Origin: Limnanthes douglasii subsp. nivea
Taxonomy: Eukaryota > Streptophyta > Magnoliopsida > Brassicales > Limnanthaceae
Length of the DNA stretch: 64,000 nt
Assembly: GCA_036936605.1 (NCBI GenBank)
Contig: JAUPFV010000005.1
Span: forward strand, 155,311,195 to 155,375,194
Direction of reading: 5' to 3'
A model generated the notes under the pieces. The model was given only the letters and a program-made list of their open reading frames with translations. It was not told the origin of the DNA and ran no database searches. The translations under genes and the position numbers were made by a program. This document shows positions 22,259-32,289 of this stretch, in pieces. Positions within the stretch are counted from its first letter, which is position 1. Each line of letters opens with the position of its first letter.

Positions 22259-25200
22259 TTCATTATTTTTCTATTTTTTATCATTTTCATTACTTTTAAG
22301 TTTCTCATGCAAAATCTTATTAACCAACTCACATGTCTTTTGTATATTCACATATGCTCTTATAAAGTTATATTTATGCTTTTATGAACTATCTAAACAC
22401 TTATATTTTAGATATACTAAAATTTTCTATTCAAATTTTAGTAGAAATGAAAAGGATATCCTTACTAGTTATGTAGCTCAAACCCATATATCAACCAATA
22501 AAAAAACAATACGAGGTCTGGATTACATAAGATAATAAATCTTTATTATGTTGTTATTTCCACATTGGTAATAATAGTGAAATTGAGACGAACCAAAAAT
22601 GTAGAACTTTCTCGAATAAAATTGCACATTTTGTAACTGAGAAAACTGGAAATCCAAAAACCCAGGTACAAACCAAAATTCATTTTCATGTGATCAATAA
22701 AAAAATAGTTTTATTTGTTATTACAATACAACATGCAGAGAGAGGCACTGCTGGTTTGAGAATAACTACATTTCTCAGGCTGAGAAAATTTATCAAGAGT
22801 AGCAAGGTACAAAGTTTCAACTATTGGAAGAGTGGAAGTTAGTTCGTCATCAGCCAAGATATATGTTGGGAGCAAGAAATTATAGTAGCAGTGGATCAAA
22901 TACAAAAAGTGATAATAACTCGGTTGAGTCGTCAAATATTCTTTTTTATACGCTCTAAAGGTAGGAATAAAAAAGGAGGTAAAACAACAAAAAGTATAAT
23001 TAATGACGAGTTTGCGGATTTGAAAGTTGTTGTTTAAATTATCTCGTTTGAATAATGCACCACTCATCCATTAACTTTAGAGAAGATAAAACTATGCTTT
23101 ATGATGAGATATCATTTTTTTTACTTGTTTCCACCATCCACTAGCTATAAATTCAATTTATTTAATCAACTAACTTGGAATCCGGAGACAATAAAATAAA
23201 ACCATGCTTGGTTTGAATTATTACACTATCCATGCACTAAATTTTGACAAGATATGACCATGTTTGGTTTGAATTATTAGCCCTTCGGTCCACTACATAT
23301 TGACAAGATAAGACCATGCTTTACGACGAGACATGATTTATTCTTACATGTTTCTACCACCCCCTAGCTACAAATTCAATTAATTTAATAAACTTACTTC
23401 AAATCCGTTGACAACTAGTTAGACCATGCTTGTTTGAATTATTCCACCACCCACCACTAACTTTTGCTAAGATACAACCATTCTTTATGACAACATATAA
23501 TTTTTCTTACTTATTAGCTTGGAATCCAAAAATAACTCATTAGACAATGCTTGGTTCGAATCATTTCACCACCCATAAATTAAGTTTTGATAAAATAAGA
23601 TTATATTTGGTTTGAATTATTACACCACTCACTGATTAACATTTGACAAGATAATACCATGTTTTATCACGAGATATGAATTCTTCTTACTTGTTTCCAC
23701 TATACACTTGCTACAAATTCAATATATTTAGTCAACTAATTTGGAATTCGGAGAGAACAAGATAAGATCATGCTTGGTTTGAATTATTACACCACCCATG
23801 TGCACTAAATTTTAACAAGATAAGACCATCTTTGGTTTGAATTATTAAACCATCGGTCCACTACATTTTGACAAGATAAGATTATGCTTTACGAAGAGAT
23901 ATGAACTATTCTTAATTTGTTTCCACCATCCACTAACTACAAATTTAATTTATTTAATAAGTTACTTGGAATCCGTAGGCAGTTAATTAGACCATGCTTG
24001 GTTTGAATTGTTCAACCACCCACCCGCTAAATTTTGATAAAATAAGACCATGCTTTATGACAACATATGAATTTTTTTCTTACTTCTTAATTTAGAATCC
24101 ATAAATAACTCATTAGACCATGGTTGGTTTAAATTATTTCATCACCCACCCATTCACTTTTGATAATATAAGATCATACTTGGTTTGGATTATTACACCG
24201 CCCACCCACTAACGTTTGACAATATAATACCATGCTTTATGATAATATAATATTTCTTCATACATTTCTCCACCTACCTAGCTAGAAATTAAATATAATT
24301 GCACATTGATGAGGTCGGATTTCTTTGACAGTGACTATCGTATATATCCGAAAGGCTGTTCTGACATATCCAATACCATGCCCCCCGGAGCAGTACAACC
24401 AAGTGGCCCGTGACTCAGTTGGTTGCTAGTAATTTCCTATCGTGGGCTTATGAGCTTTTAAACTTGACCCAATCCCATGATCCGACCCTGAAGCCCCACA
24501 AGTCATTAAACAAGTATAAATATCCCAACTACTTTCATTTATGAGGGTGATAAAAATTTACTGTTAGTACACACCTCCTTCATCTCTCTACATCTCACTC
24601 TAAATATTAAATTCCTAAAACTCTTTCCTAAAATACCCTTCGATCAGAAATAATCCACGCCACACATCTTATGGAAATCACCAAAAATAATTGATCCTCA
24701 TATCTTATTCTTGATATCTTATAATCTATCTCTTACCTTCTTAGTGCCATAAAAAATAGATACATATTTGTTTTGAGGATATGCAAAAAATAGAAGTTAA
24801 AAGAATTCATGCTCAATAGGCAATACGAACTTATTGAGGAGCTACAAAAGCTAAAATATAATCTACATTCAAGAATAACTATTATGTGAGATCATTTGTC
24901 CTATTATTTTAACGAACCATGCATATACATTGTGTTAAAGGATTTCCTTCTCAAACCTATAGCCAAGATAACGTACATGAAATCGAGAAAGAAATTGGAA
25001 ATTCTATGTATTAAGTTATTTTATTTAACTTTTGATAATAATTTTCCCCTTGGTGTTCTCCTATTATCTATACTATTTACATAAATCTTTCTCTATGAAT
25101 TTAATATATAATCGTTACATATTTAAACATACTGAAAAACTTTTAATGCCAATCACACTCACTAATAAATGTAAAGACAAGTTGCTTGGTAACTGACAAA

Positions 25201-25562
25201 GATGACAACATACATTACTTCATCATGATTCTTATGATGATTTATGTGCTCGTATTGTGTTCTCGTCATGATTCTCGTATATATTGCTTATTGCCTTCAT
25301 CTTACGCGTGTGACTTCTTCAAAGGGAAGGTTCATATTGATTGTTTCATGTTCCTCAACTTATGTCATTTTTCGTATTCAAACTCATCACCTTCTCCCTG
25401 ATCTTCGTCCTATTCCACCCGTCACCCTCGACTCGTATTCCATTTCTCCATCCTTTAGCAACCTCGTACTATATAACGAACCCTATCATTCGTTCAATGA
25501 ACTTCTCATCATATTTGGCTCGTTATCCTTGTTTCATGTGCATCTCCTTTCTTATTAGATTA
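22259..25562 (+). repeat. Duplicated block, copy B part 1
   Basis: Corresponds to 9240-12410 of copy A: NAM-like fragment at 22720-23030, degenerate tandem array at 23040-24290, LTR/promoter-like segment at 24300-24610, then AT-rich DNA to the target site GATTA (25558-25562) of the Ty3 element that follows. It contains an undivided 22259-22420 stretch that the LINE removed or replaced in copy A. Confidence 0.8.
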
Positions 25563-25937
25563 TGATGCAGACAGTTTAGCGCTGAAATTTATGAAGACTG
25601 GCGATCACCCGAAGAATGCGGTGAACCGACAGTTTGGAGCTCTAGTGTCTGATTTTGACCCACAACACCTTGTTTCGAAGGAAACGACGCCACGAGTGCA
25701 AGTCACCAGCTAAGCTTGTGACATATGTGATTTTTAGGCATTTGGGCTCATCTATCAGCTTATTTCGAGTTTTTAATACTTTAGAATATTTTAGTAATTT
25801 TCTTATTTTAGTTTTAGGGTTTCAATTGAAACCTTATATAAACATATCTTCTTTACATTGTTTGGGGAGTTGTTTTGATTAATAAAATTAGGGTTTTTAT
25901 CCCTCTTTTAGCTTCTTTTGCGTTTCACTCTGAATCA
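25563..25937 (+). repeat. 5' LTR (375 bp) of the short Ty3 element
   Basis: Starts TGATGCAGACAGTTT and ends CACTCTGAATCA. It is 58 bp longer than the 3' LTR. The extra 58 bp lie between two ACAGTTT repeats, so one copy probably lost them by slippage. Apart from that, about 12 differences in 317 bp separate the LTRs, mostly in the first 100 bp. A TATATAA promoter-like stretch is at about 25835. Confidence 0.93.
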
Positions 25938-25968
25938 TATTGGTATCAGACACAGGCAGTCCTGCGAG

Positions 25969-28266
25969 ATGGTGCGAGGAAGAACCAGCGGTCGCGGTGG
26001 CGCTGCAGCGGCTAGAGATACAAATGATTTCGGTGATCGTGAAGTTGCTGACCTACGCCGTCATGTGGCTGATCTTACCCGTCAGATGGCTGATCTTAAC
26101 ACGAGGCAACAAGGCACGGAGGTTGAAGGTATCGATAACCCTTTTGGGGAGGGGTTCGAACAGAATACTTATCATGGCCGCCGCTGGGAGCTTGGATTTA
26201 AGGTAGACATCCCGGACTTTGATGGTAGCCTTAAGGCATATGCGCTTGTTGATTGGTTATCCCAGATTGAGGAAGTGCTGGACTTCAAGGAAGTTCCTGA
26301 AGAGAGAAGGGTCGCGTCGGTCACCATCCACCTGCGCGGCAGGGCACAGGCTTGGTGGCAGCAAGTGAAGAAGAACCGTGAGCGTGAAGGCAAAGAAAAA
26401 GTCCGCAGTTGGGAGAAGTTCAAAAAACAAATCCGCAAGGCTTTCCTACCTTACAACTTCGAGCGGGAACTATTCCAGCGACTCCAGAATCTTCATCAAG
26501 GACCACGATCTGTGGACGAGTATACAAAAGAATTCTATCAGCTGCTGGCTCGTACGGATGTGAACGAGCCGCCGCATCAGCGGGTATCCCGCTATATTGG
26601 TGGGTTGCGTCTTCAGCTTCAAGATGTGTTGAACATGTTCGACTCGTGCTCTGTTTCCGAAGCCCATCAGCGTGCCCTCCAGGCAGAAAAACAGTTGGCT
26701 TGCCGGACCCAGATTGGCGTACGGACTGGTGCTCCTTCACGGACTTCGGCGTCCAAACTAGTTCCACGTCCAACCGTTCCCATTGTTTCCATTGGTGCGA
26801 CCAACCGTTCTGCCGGTAAGTTACGTTGCTTTGACTGTGGAGAATTAGGGCATTGTCAGGTAGAATGTCCGAATGCTGTGGGTGCTAGGGGTCTTTTCTC
26901 TCACGAGGCATTTGAATCGGCCCCCATTGTTCCTGATGGTCTCCCAAATTTTGATACATATGAAGATGATATGGCGGAAGTTACGGCGGAGGTTGTGACA
27001 GTTGATGTGTTTGCAGATGTGTTTCCCGTTGCTAGCCCTGTTGTGACTAATGTGTTTGCAGATGCGTTTTCTATTGCTAGCCCTGTTAGGACTGATGTGT
27101 TTGCAGAGGTGTTTCCTATTTCTAGCCATGTTGGGACTGATGTGTTTGCAGATGTGTTTCCCATTGCTAGCCCTGTTGGGACTGATGTGTTTGCAGCTGT
27201 GCTTCCTGTTGTTAGCCCTGTTGGGACTGATGTGTTTGCAGATGTGTTTCCTGTTGCTAGCCCTGTTGTGACTAATGTGTTTGCAGATGCGTTTTCTATT
27301 GCTAGCCCTGTTAGGACTGATGTGTTTGCAGAGGTGTTTCCTACTGCTAACCATGTTGTGACTGATGTGTTTGCAGATGTGTTTCACGTTGCTAGCCCTG
27401 TTGGGACTGATGTGTTTGCAGATGTGTTTCCCATTGCTAGCTCTGTTGTGACTGATGTGTTTGCCGATGTGTTTCCTATTGCTAGCCCTATTGGGACTGA
27501 TATGTTTACAGATGTGTTTCCTGTTTCTGACCGTGACACCAGGTTTGTGCGTCATTTCTGGCGCAGTTTATGGCGTATGGTGAATATGCAGCTCATTTTC
27601 AGTCGTACCTACCACCCCCAGACTGATGGTCCGACAGAAGTGGTTAATCGTTCCCTCGGTAACTTGTTGCGAAGCCTGGTGGGAGATCACCCGAAGGCAT
27701 GGGATCAGCGTCTACCGCATGCAGAGTTTGCCCACAATCATGCCCTTCACCGCTCGACGGGTCTTTGTCCTTTCCAGGTGATGTATGGTGTTGTGCCCCG
27801 GGGTCTTGTCGACTTGCTCGCCCTGCCCAGTAAAATTCGTGTTCACACAACTGCTGAGGAGCTTGTATCGCAGATTCGCCAAACCCACCAGACGACTTAC
27901 GATCAGCTTGTCTTGAGCACCGCCAAGTATAAATCTCAGGCAGATTCTCATCGTCGTCCTGTTCAGTTCGAAGTTGGTGACTATGTGTGGGTAGTTTTAA
28001 CGAAAAATCGGTACCCTGCTAGTGAGTACAACAAACTGGCCGCCCGGAAGATTGGCTCGGTGGAGATTGTGGAGCGGATCAACCCGAATGCTTATCGACT
28101 GCGTTTGCCTAGCCATGTTCGTACGTCTGATGTCTTTAATGTCAAGCATATGATTCCTTATGCAGGTGACTCTTCTGACGAGGAGATTGGTTCTGATTCG
28201 AGGACGAATCTTCTCGACCCCGGCGGGAATGATGCAGACAGTTTGGAGCTCCGGTGTCTGATTTAG
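25969..28266 (+). CDS. Gag fused in frame to the integrase C-terminus through a minisatellite
   Basis: 766 codons from the ATG at 25969 (after GAG, 19 bp past the primer site) with no stop. Residues 1-50 include a coiled heptad region (VADLRRHVADLTRQMADL). About 80-250 form the Ty3-type Gag capsid domain (RGRAQAWWQQVK, QNLHQGPRSVDEY). Near 285-300 is a zinc knuckle, CFDCGELGHCQVEC (CX2CX4HX4C). About 345-520 are roughly eleven copies of a 15-residue repeat such as TDVFADVFPIASPVG. The last 240 residues are the end of integrase: the motif YHPQTDG with the catalytic Glu in PTEVVNRSL (usually QTEVVNR), LPHAEFAHNHA, and the GPY/F-like tail SHVRTSDVFNVKHMIPY. The two Asp of the integrase core, and everything from protease to RNase H, are missing. 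The product could still pack RNA as Gag. Confidence 0.9.
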   Translation: MVRGRTSGRGGAAAARDTNDFGDREVADLRRHVADLTRQMADLNTRQQGTEVEGIDNPFGEGFEQNTYHGRRWELGFKVDIPDFDGSLKAYALVDWLSQIEEVLDFKEVPEERRVASVTIHLRGRAQAWWQQVKKNREREGKEKVRSWEKFKKQIRKAFLPYNFERELFQRLQNLHQGPRSVDEYTKEFYQLLARTDVNEPPHQRVSRYIGGLRLQLQDVLNMFDSCSVSEAHQRALQAEKQLACRTQIGVRTGAPSRTSASKLVPRPTVPIVSIGATNRSAGKLRCFDCGELGHCQVECPNAVGARGLFSHEAFESAPIVPDGLPNFDTYEDDMAEVTAEVVTVDVFADVFPVASPVVTNVFADAFSIASPVRTDVFAEVFPISSHVGTDVFADVFPIASPVGTDVFAAVLPVVSPVGTDVFADVFPVASPVVTNVFADAFSIASPVRTDVFAEVFPTANHVVTDVFADVFHVASPVGTDVFADVFPIASSVVTDVFADVFPIASPIGTDMFTDVFPVSDRDTRFVRHFWRSLWRMVNMQLIFSRTYHPQTDGPTEVVNRSLGNLLRSLVGDHPKAWDQRLPHAEFAHNHALHRSTGLCPFQVMYGVVPRGLVDLLALPSKIRVHTTAEELVSQIRQTHQTTYDQLVLSTAKYKSQADSHRRPVQFEVGDYVWVVLTKNRYPASEYNKLAARKIGSVEIVERINPNAYRLRLPSHVRTSDVFNVKHMIPYAGDSSDEEIGSDSRTNLLDPGGNDADSLELRCLI
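27004..27525 (+). repeat. 45-bp minisatellite inside the gag-integrase frame
   Basis: About eleven and a half copies of GATGTGTTTGCAGATGTGTT plus 25 bases, each encoding 15 residues rich in V, F, A, D and P. A higher-order pattern is visible: units 1-2 recur as units 6-7 (ASPVVTNVFADAFSIASPVR), so a block of five units was duplicated. The period is a multiple of three, so copy changes keep the frame. Confidence 0.95.
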
Positions 28267-28546
28267 ACCCACGGTACCTTGTTTCGAAGGAAACGACGCC
28301 ACGAGTGCAAGTCACCAGCTATGCTTGTGACATATGGGCTTTTTATGCATTTGGGGTCATCTATCAGCTTATTTCGAGTTTTTAATACTTTAGAATATTT
28401 TAGTAATTTTCTTATTTTAGTTTTAGGGTTTCAATTGAAACCTTATATAAACATATCTTCTTTACATTGTTTGGGGAGTTGTTTTGATTAATAAAATTAG
28501 GGTTTTTATCCCTCTTTTAGCTTCTTTTGCGTTTCACTCCGAATCA
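28230..28546 (+). repeat. 3' LTR (317 bp) of the short Ty3 element
   Basis: Begins TGATGCAGACAGTTTGG right after CCCCGGCGGGAA, the likely polypurine-tract region, and ends CGAATCA before the target repeat GATTA. The gag-integrase frame ends inside it at 28266. Confidence 0.93.
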
Positions 28547-28838
28547 GATTACCTCATATTACTCGCCACATTTTTTTTGTTAGTCTTTAGTATGATCTTA
28601 CCTCGCTTTTATAATGAGTGTATGCTACCTGTAGAATAAAACCTTATCGGGACTCTGCCATAGTTCCTTAAATAAATTTTAGAAAATCAATTTCTTAAAC
28701 GACTAAACTATACAATATGAGTGAGGTAACAGAGGTGCAAAATATTAAATCCTTTGAAGAATATCCTGAAAGGGAAATAAAGTATGGACCACAAGAGACT
28801 GCCTTTAAAAAATTAAGCGTCATTTTTTGTGTTGCGAA
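28547..28838 (+). repeat. Duplicated block, copy B part 2
   Basis: Corresponds to about 12405-12695 of copy A. It is stranded between two independent LTR insertions and ends in the target site GCGAA (28834-28838). Confidence 0.85.
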
Positions 28839-29182
28839 TGATAAGGGAGCAATTCGACAATATTAATAAATAGGAGTCAGTTGTAAATAGAAGAAAGTTA
28901 ATAGGTCTATTACAGTATTTATTGTTTATTAGAGGATAATGTGTAAACAAAGTATTTTATGAAGGACTAAAAGAGAAATAAAGCAAGACCACCAAGTACA
29001 TTCTTGGGTCCACCTTTCCCCACTATAAAAGGAGACCCATTATTCTTGGTAGGTGGGACAATTTTTGGATAAATATTCTCTTTCTACTTTCTCTCTCTAG
29101 AATATTCTCTATAGAAAGTCACATCATAGTCACATCAGGTCCAAAATCCAATATTATTCTCTTGTCATTTATTCTCTCATCA
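28839..29182 (+). repeat. 5' LTR (344 bp) of the Tat element
   Basis: TG..CA ends. A TATA box TATAAAA lies at 29024-29030 in CCCCACTATAAAAGGAGACC. CT-rich leader sequence (CTTTCTCTCTCTAGAATATT) follows. It differs from the 3' LTR at roughly 20 positions, so the insertion is older than the nested copia element. Confidence 0.92.
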
Positions 29183-29183
29183 T

Positions 29184-29201
29184 TGGCGCCGTCTGTGGGA
29201 A
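29184..29201 (+). promoter_or_regulatory. Primer-binding site of the Tat element
   Basis: TGGCGCCGTCTGTGGGAA directly follows the 5' LTR after one base. This sequence type is usual for plant Ty3/Tat elements. I do not name the tRNA with certainty. Confidence 0.75.
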
Positions 29202-29387
29202 CCCGTGATACCAAAAAGGAATCTTTTTTCTTTTAAAATCGCGATCTGACCTTAAAGGATAAATGACCAAGCTATCGGATAGAGGGTCGGGAGAGAAGTA
29301 ATCCGAGCTGTTTCGGTGTTTAAAGGTGAGGAAGCACCGGGTCGAGAATATTACCTGCAGGGTCGGGATAAGCGGTCGACCCTCATC

Positions 29388-30665
29388 ATGACTCGGAGAC
29401 AGCTGCTGGAAGATATCGCGAAGCTAAACGCTGAAAAGGAGCGGGCATTAGCCGATAAAAGGGGTCGGGAAGCCAAAGGGAAAGAACCAATTGTAGATAA
29501 CCGCGGCGAAGACTTCCAGACTGTTGACCCTCGTATCGACGCCCGTCCCGTTAGATATTATCGGGAATCTCGCCCAAAGGACATGCAGAATGGGAGAACA
29601 GGGCCGTACACCAAGGATAGTCAGGGGATCTCTATGAATGAAGCTTCGGATGCTTCGTCAGGAAAAGAGTACCGACGTAAGGAAAGACTGAACAAGCGTG
29701 CGCAGAAGAGTCACTCTCGGCGAAACAGGGCGCCTCGTTCTGACTCTCCCAAGTTAAAAAAGGGTAGCTCTGAGAAAAAGACGCCGGTGTCTTTCGAGAA
29801 TGAAGAAGTGCAAACATGCGGTAGAGAAGAATGGGTGGTCCTGCCTCAGGCCCAGTGGCAACCATCGAACAGACAGAACCAAGGGTACCGAGTCAACAAC
29901 CAATTCATCAGCCCGGGAGATGAAGGTCTGTATGGGATTCAGACCGAGGGACTTGGGGGCGGTGCGTTTGGATTCAGAATGAATTGGAGAGTCTCGCCGT
30001 TGTCCGACAAAATATTGTCGGGACATCTCCCGAAAATGTTTGATATTTCCAAATTAGAAAAATATGACGGTAAGCGGGACCTAGATAACCATCTGGAAGC
30101 GTTCAAAAACTTTATGTTGAGCTTCGACAACGACGATAAGCTTTTGTGTCGGGCATTTTCCATGACATTTAAAGATCGAGCATCAAAGTGGTACAACCGT
30201 CTACCGCAGGGCACTATCAAAAACTTCGGGATGTTCTGATGATTTTTCGTCAGCATTTCGTCTGGAGAAAAAGCTTCCGAGCCAACGGGGATACGATCAT
30301 GAACTGTAAGCAGAGGCTAGGAGAGAGCCTCAGGGATTACACCAGGCGCTTTATTGACGCTAAGACCGACCTGGACCATTGCGAAGAAAACGTGGCGCTA
30401 ACGTCGTACCGCTTGGGATTGTTGCCAGGACCGATGAAGCAAACGGTCACCAAAAAGCAAGCTTTCATTTTTTCCGCCCTTCTGGCCCAGGTGGAAAAAC
30501 AGATACTAATAGAAGAAACTGAGGCGTCTAAATTGGCTGCGCAAATTCAGCAGAGCGCACAAGCGTCGGTCGTCATAAAACAAGGGGTTCAATCTAGCTA
30601 TGCTCAGCATGTCCAGCCAGTCAGCACAATTGTGCCGACCCAGTCCTTGCCCGTCAAGCCATTGG
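29388..30665 (+). pseudogene. Tat gag, N-terminal and capsid part
   Basis: Starts MTRRQLLEDIAKLNAEKERA, then a long basic linker. A capsid-like domain follows from about 30015: LPKMFDISKLEKYDGKRDLD, DHLEAF-type spacing, and FKDRASKWYNRLPQGTI. The frame breaks at about 30236 (stop after NFGMF) and continues one frame over with RQHFVWRKSFRANGDTIMNC and QRLGESLRDYTRRFIDAKTD, typical of plant Tat Gag. At 30666 the nested copia element cuts it. The remainder resumes at 34879. Confidence 0.85.
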
Positions 30666-31159
30666 TGTTGGGAATTTTGTTTAGAGATTTCCGGATAAAC
30701 TCTGAAGTCTTGTTTTAACAATTTCAGATTGAAATTATTTTGGTGGTTCTCCAAAATTTTCAACCGGATAAAATCAGAGCGTATGCATTTGAACAACGAG
30801 AATGAATCTTTTTATTGTTGTGTTTTTCTTCAACAGAACCATACTTATTTATTCAACCAAATTTCAAAAACTGTAAAACAGTTTTAAGTCCAATAACGGC
30901 TATAATTTTAAATGATAAAAACGAGCAAAAATATTCAAATTCAAATTTGAATTAATTTTCCAAATTCAAAATTTCCATGAATATTCACAACAGCCTTATC
31001 ATTCAAAATAAATTTAACCACAAACAAGAGCCGCCCCTTGGACCCACTAATCATAATATATTCTAACAGGCGTGTACTTCACACTCTCCGACTTGCTCGA
31101 TAATATATTACGATTGCATTGGTCGACTAGTCAATCCAATTACACTAAAATATCCAACA
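30666..31159 (-). repeat. Left LTR of the copia element (3' LTR in element orientation)
   Basis: TGTTGGGAATTTTG to TATCCAACA. It is identical in length to the right LTR. The internal polypurine tract follows at 31160-31176 on the minus strand. Confidence 0.93.
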
Positions 31160-31689
31160 ATCTCCCCCCATTTTAGTGCAATTCATGATTAACTAAAACA
31201 AACTCACAACAAATAACAAATTTATGCATAAATGAAATATCGTAACGATTGAATTTCATATTAGTATATTACACATTCTAAATATTCGAATATCAAGGTA
31301 TCACTAAGGATTGAACCTTTACTATCCATAATGAATACTCGAAGATAATATACACATAAATTTACATTCTCAAATGTTCTTACTTGACACTATATTTTAC
31401 TAGCCTTGTGTCCTTATCCTTCTTAAGCATATCAAAGCCAAGTCCTAGCTTCTTGAAGCGGCTAAACTTCATGCTTAAATAGGTAGATCTTTTACTCTTG
31501 CACATGTATATGAAATTTTTCAAAAGAGCTATTAAGAAGATATACTTCAACCTCCACAACTTGCATGTCTGAACACATACTTTGGGAGAATACTACGAAT
31601 GTGTTCCAATCTCTAGATGTTAAGATTTCCACATTGAATTCAGCACCTAACGTCATATTAGATGGGAATTGGGTATCTCAACATGAGAG

Positions 31690-32116
31690 ATTTTAAATGG
31701 ACTTTAATCTCATCCCAATAGTTGATTTGTGCACAAATTCTCTACTTAACCCTTTGGTTAAATAATCGACTAATTATGTTGAGTTCTTACAAACTCTACT
31801 GAAATAATATCATGCGTGATGCGCTCACGAATCTTACTTTGTCTAACAACTAAGTGTCTAGACCTGCCTTTATAAACTTGTCTATCGACATTGGCCAAGG
31901 CATCTTCACTATCACATCTGACAGATCTTTACTCGCTGTCTCTAATGCCACAAGTATAAATAAACATTCACTTGTGAAAGAGTGGACTTCCATATTTGAA
32001 ATATAACTCGCATCCGAATATACTACTAAGCTTTTCAACAACAAATCCAACTTAATTTGGTAAGCACCAAAAATCAACATGTCATCCATGTATAAACAAA
32101 TCATGAATAACATCAA
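31690..32116 (-). pseudogene. Copia reverse transcriptase / RNase H remnant
   Basis: The minus strand reads ICLYMDDMLIFGAYQIKLD, the Y-V/M-D-D motif C of copia RT. It skips directly to YSDASYISNMEVHSFTSECL, the start of the copia RNase H domain, then SRHLVVRQSKIRERITHDII and the DYLTKGL signature near the C-terminus. Several hundred residues are missing between RT and RNase H, and there are stops. It belongs to the copia element and fixes its orientation. Confidence 0.8.
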
Positions 32117-32289
32117 AATTTACCAATATCGTAAATTTTATTTTACGGATAACTTGTTATATTATAAAATAATGTGGACCGCATGCAAATCAATTAATAA
32201 TCAACATCAATTGTTGGCGAAATTCCACCTAGCATGCAAAATTCATATGATTTTGCAATACAGATTCCGGTTTCCATAGGTCTGCCAAT

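Larger units (their letters stand above)
25563..28546 (+). mobile_element. Short Ty3-type LTR retrotransposon with a gag-integrase fusion
   Basis: Flanked by the 5-bp duplication GATTA at 25558-25562 and 28547-28551. Copy A keeps the empty site (ATTAGATTACCTCAT at about 12403). LTRs are 25563-25937 and 28230-28546 and both run TG to CA. A primer-binding site like the 3' end of initiator tRNA-Met, TGGTATCAGA, follows the 5' LTR at 25941-25950. Only one gene is inside. Protease, reverse transcriptase, RNase H and most of integrase are gone, so the element is non-autonomous. Confidence 0.93.

Noticed and set aside
27004..27525. Regular repeats that might be a CRISPR array
   Set aside because: The units are contiguous without unique spacers, in frame inside a retrotransposon gene of a plant nuclear genome.
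26845..27555. A 236-codon minus-strand frame with KHICKHISPNRASN-type repeats
   Set aside because: It is the shadow of the 45-bp repeat that is coding on the + strand as part of the gag-integrase fusion.
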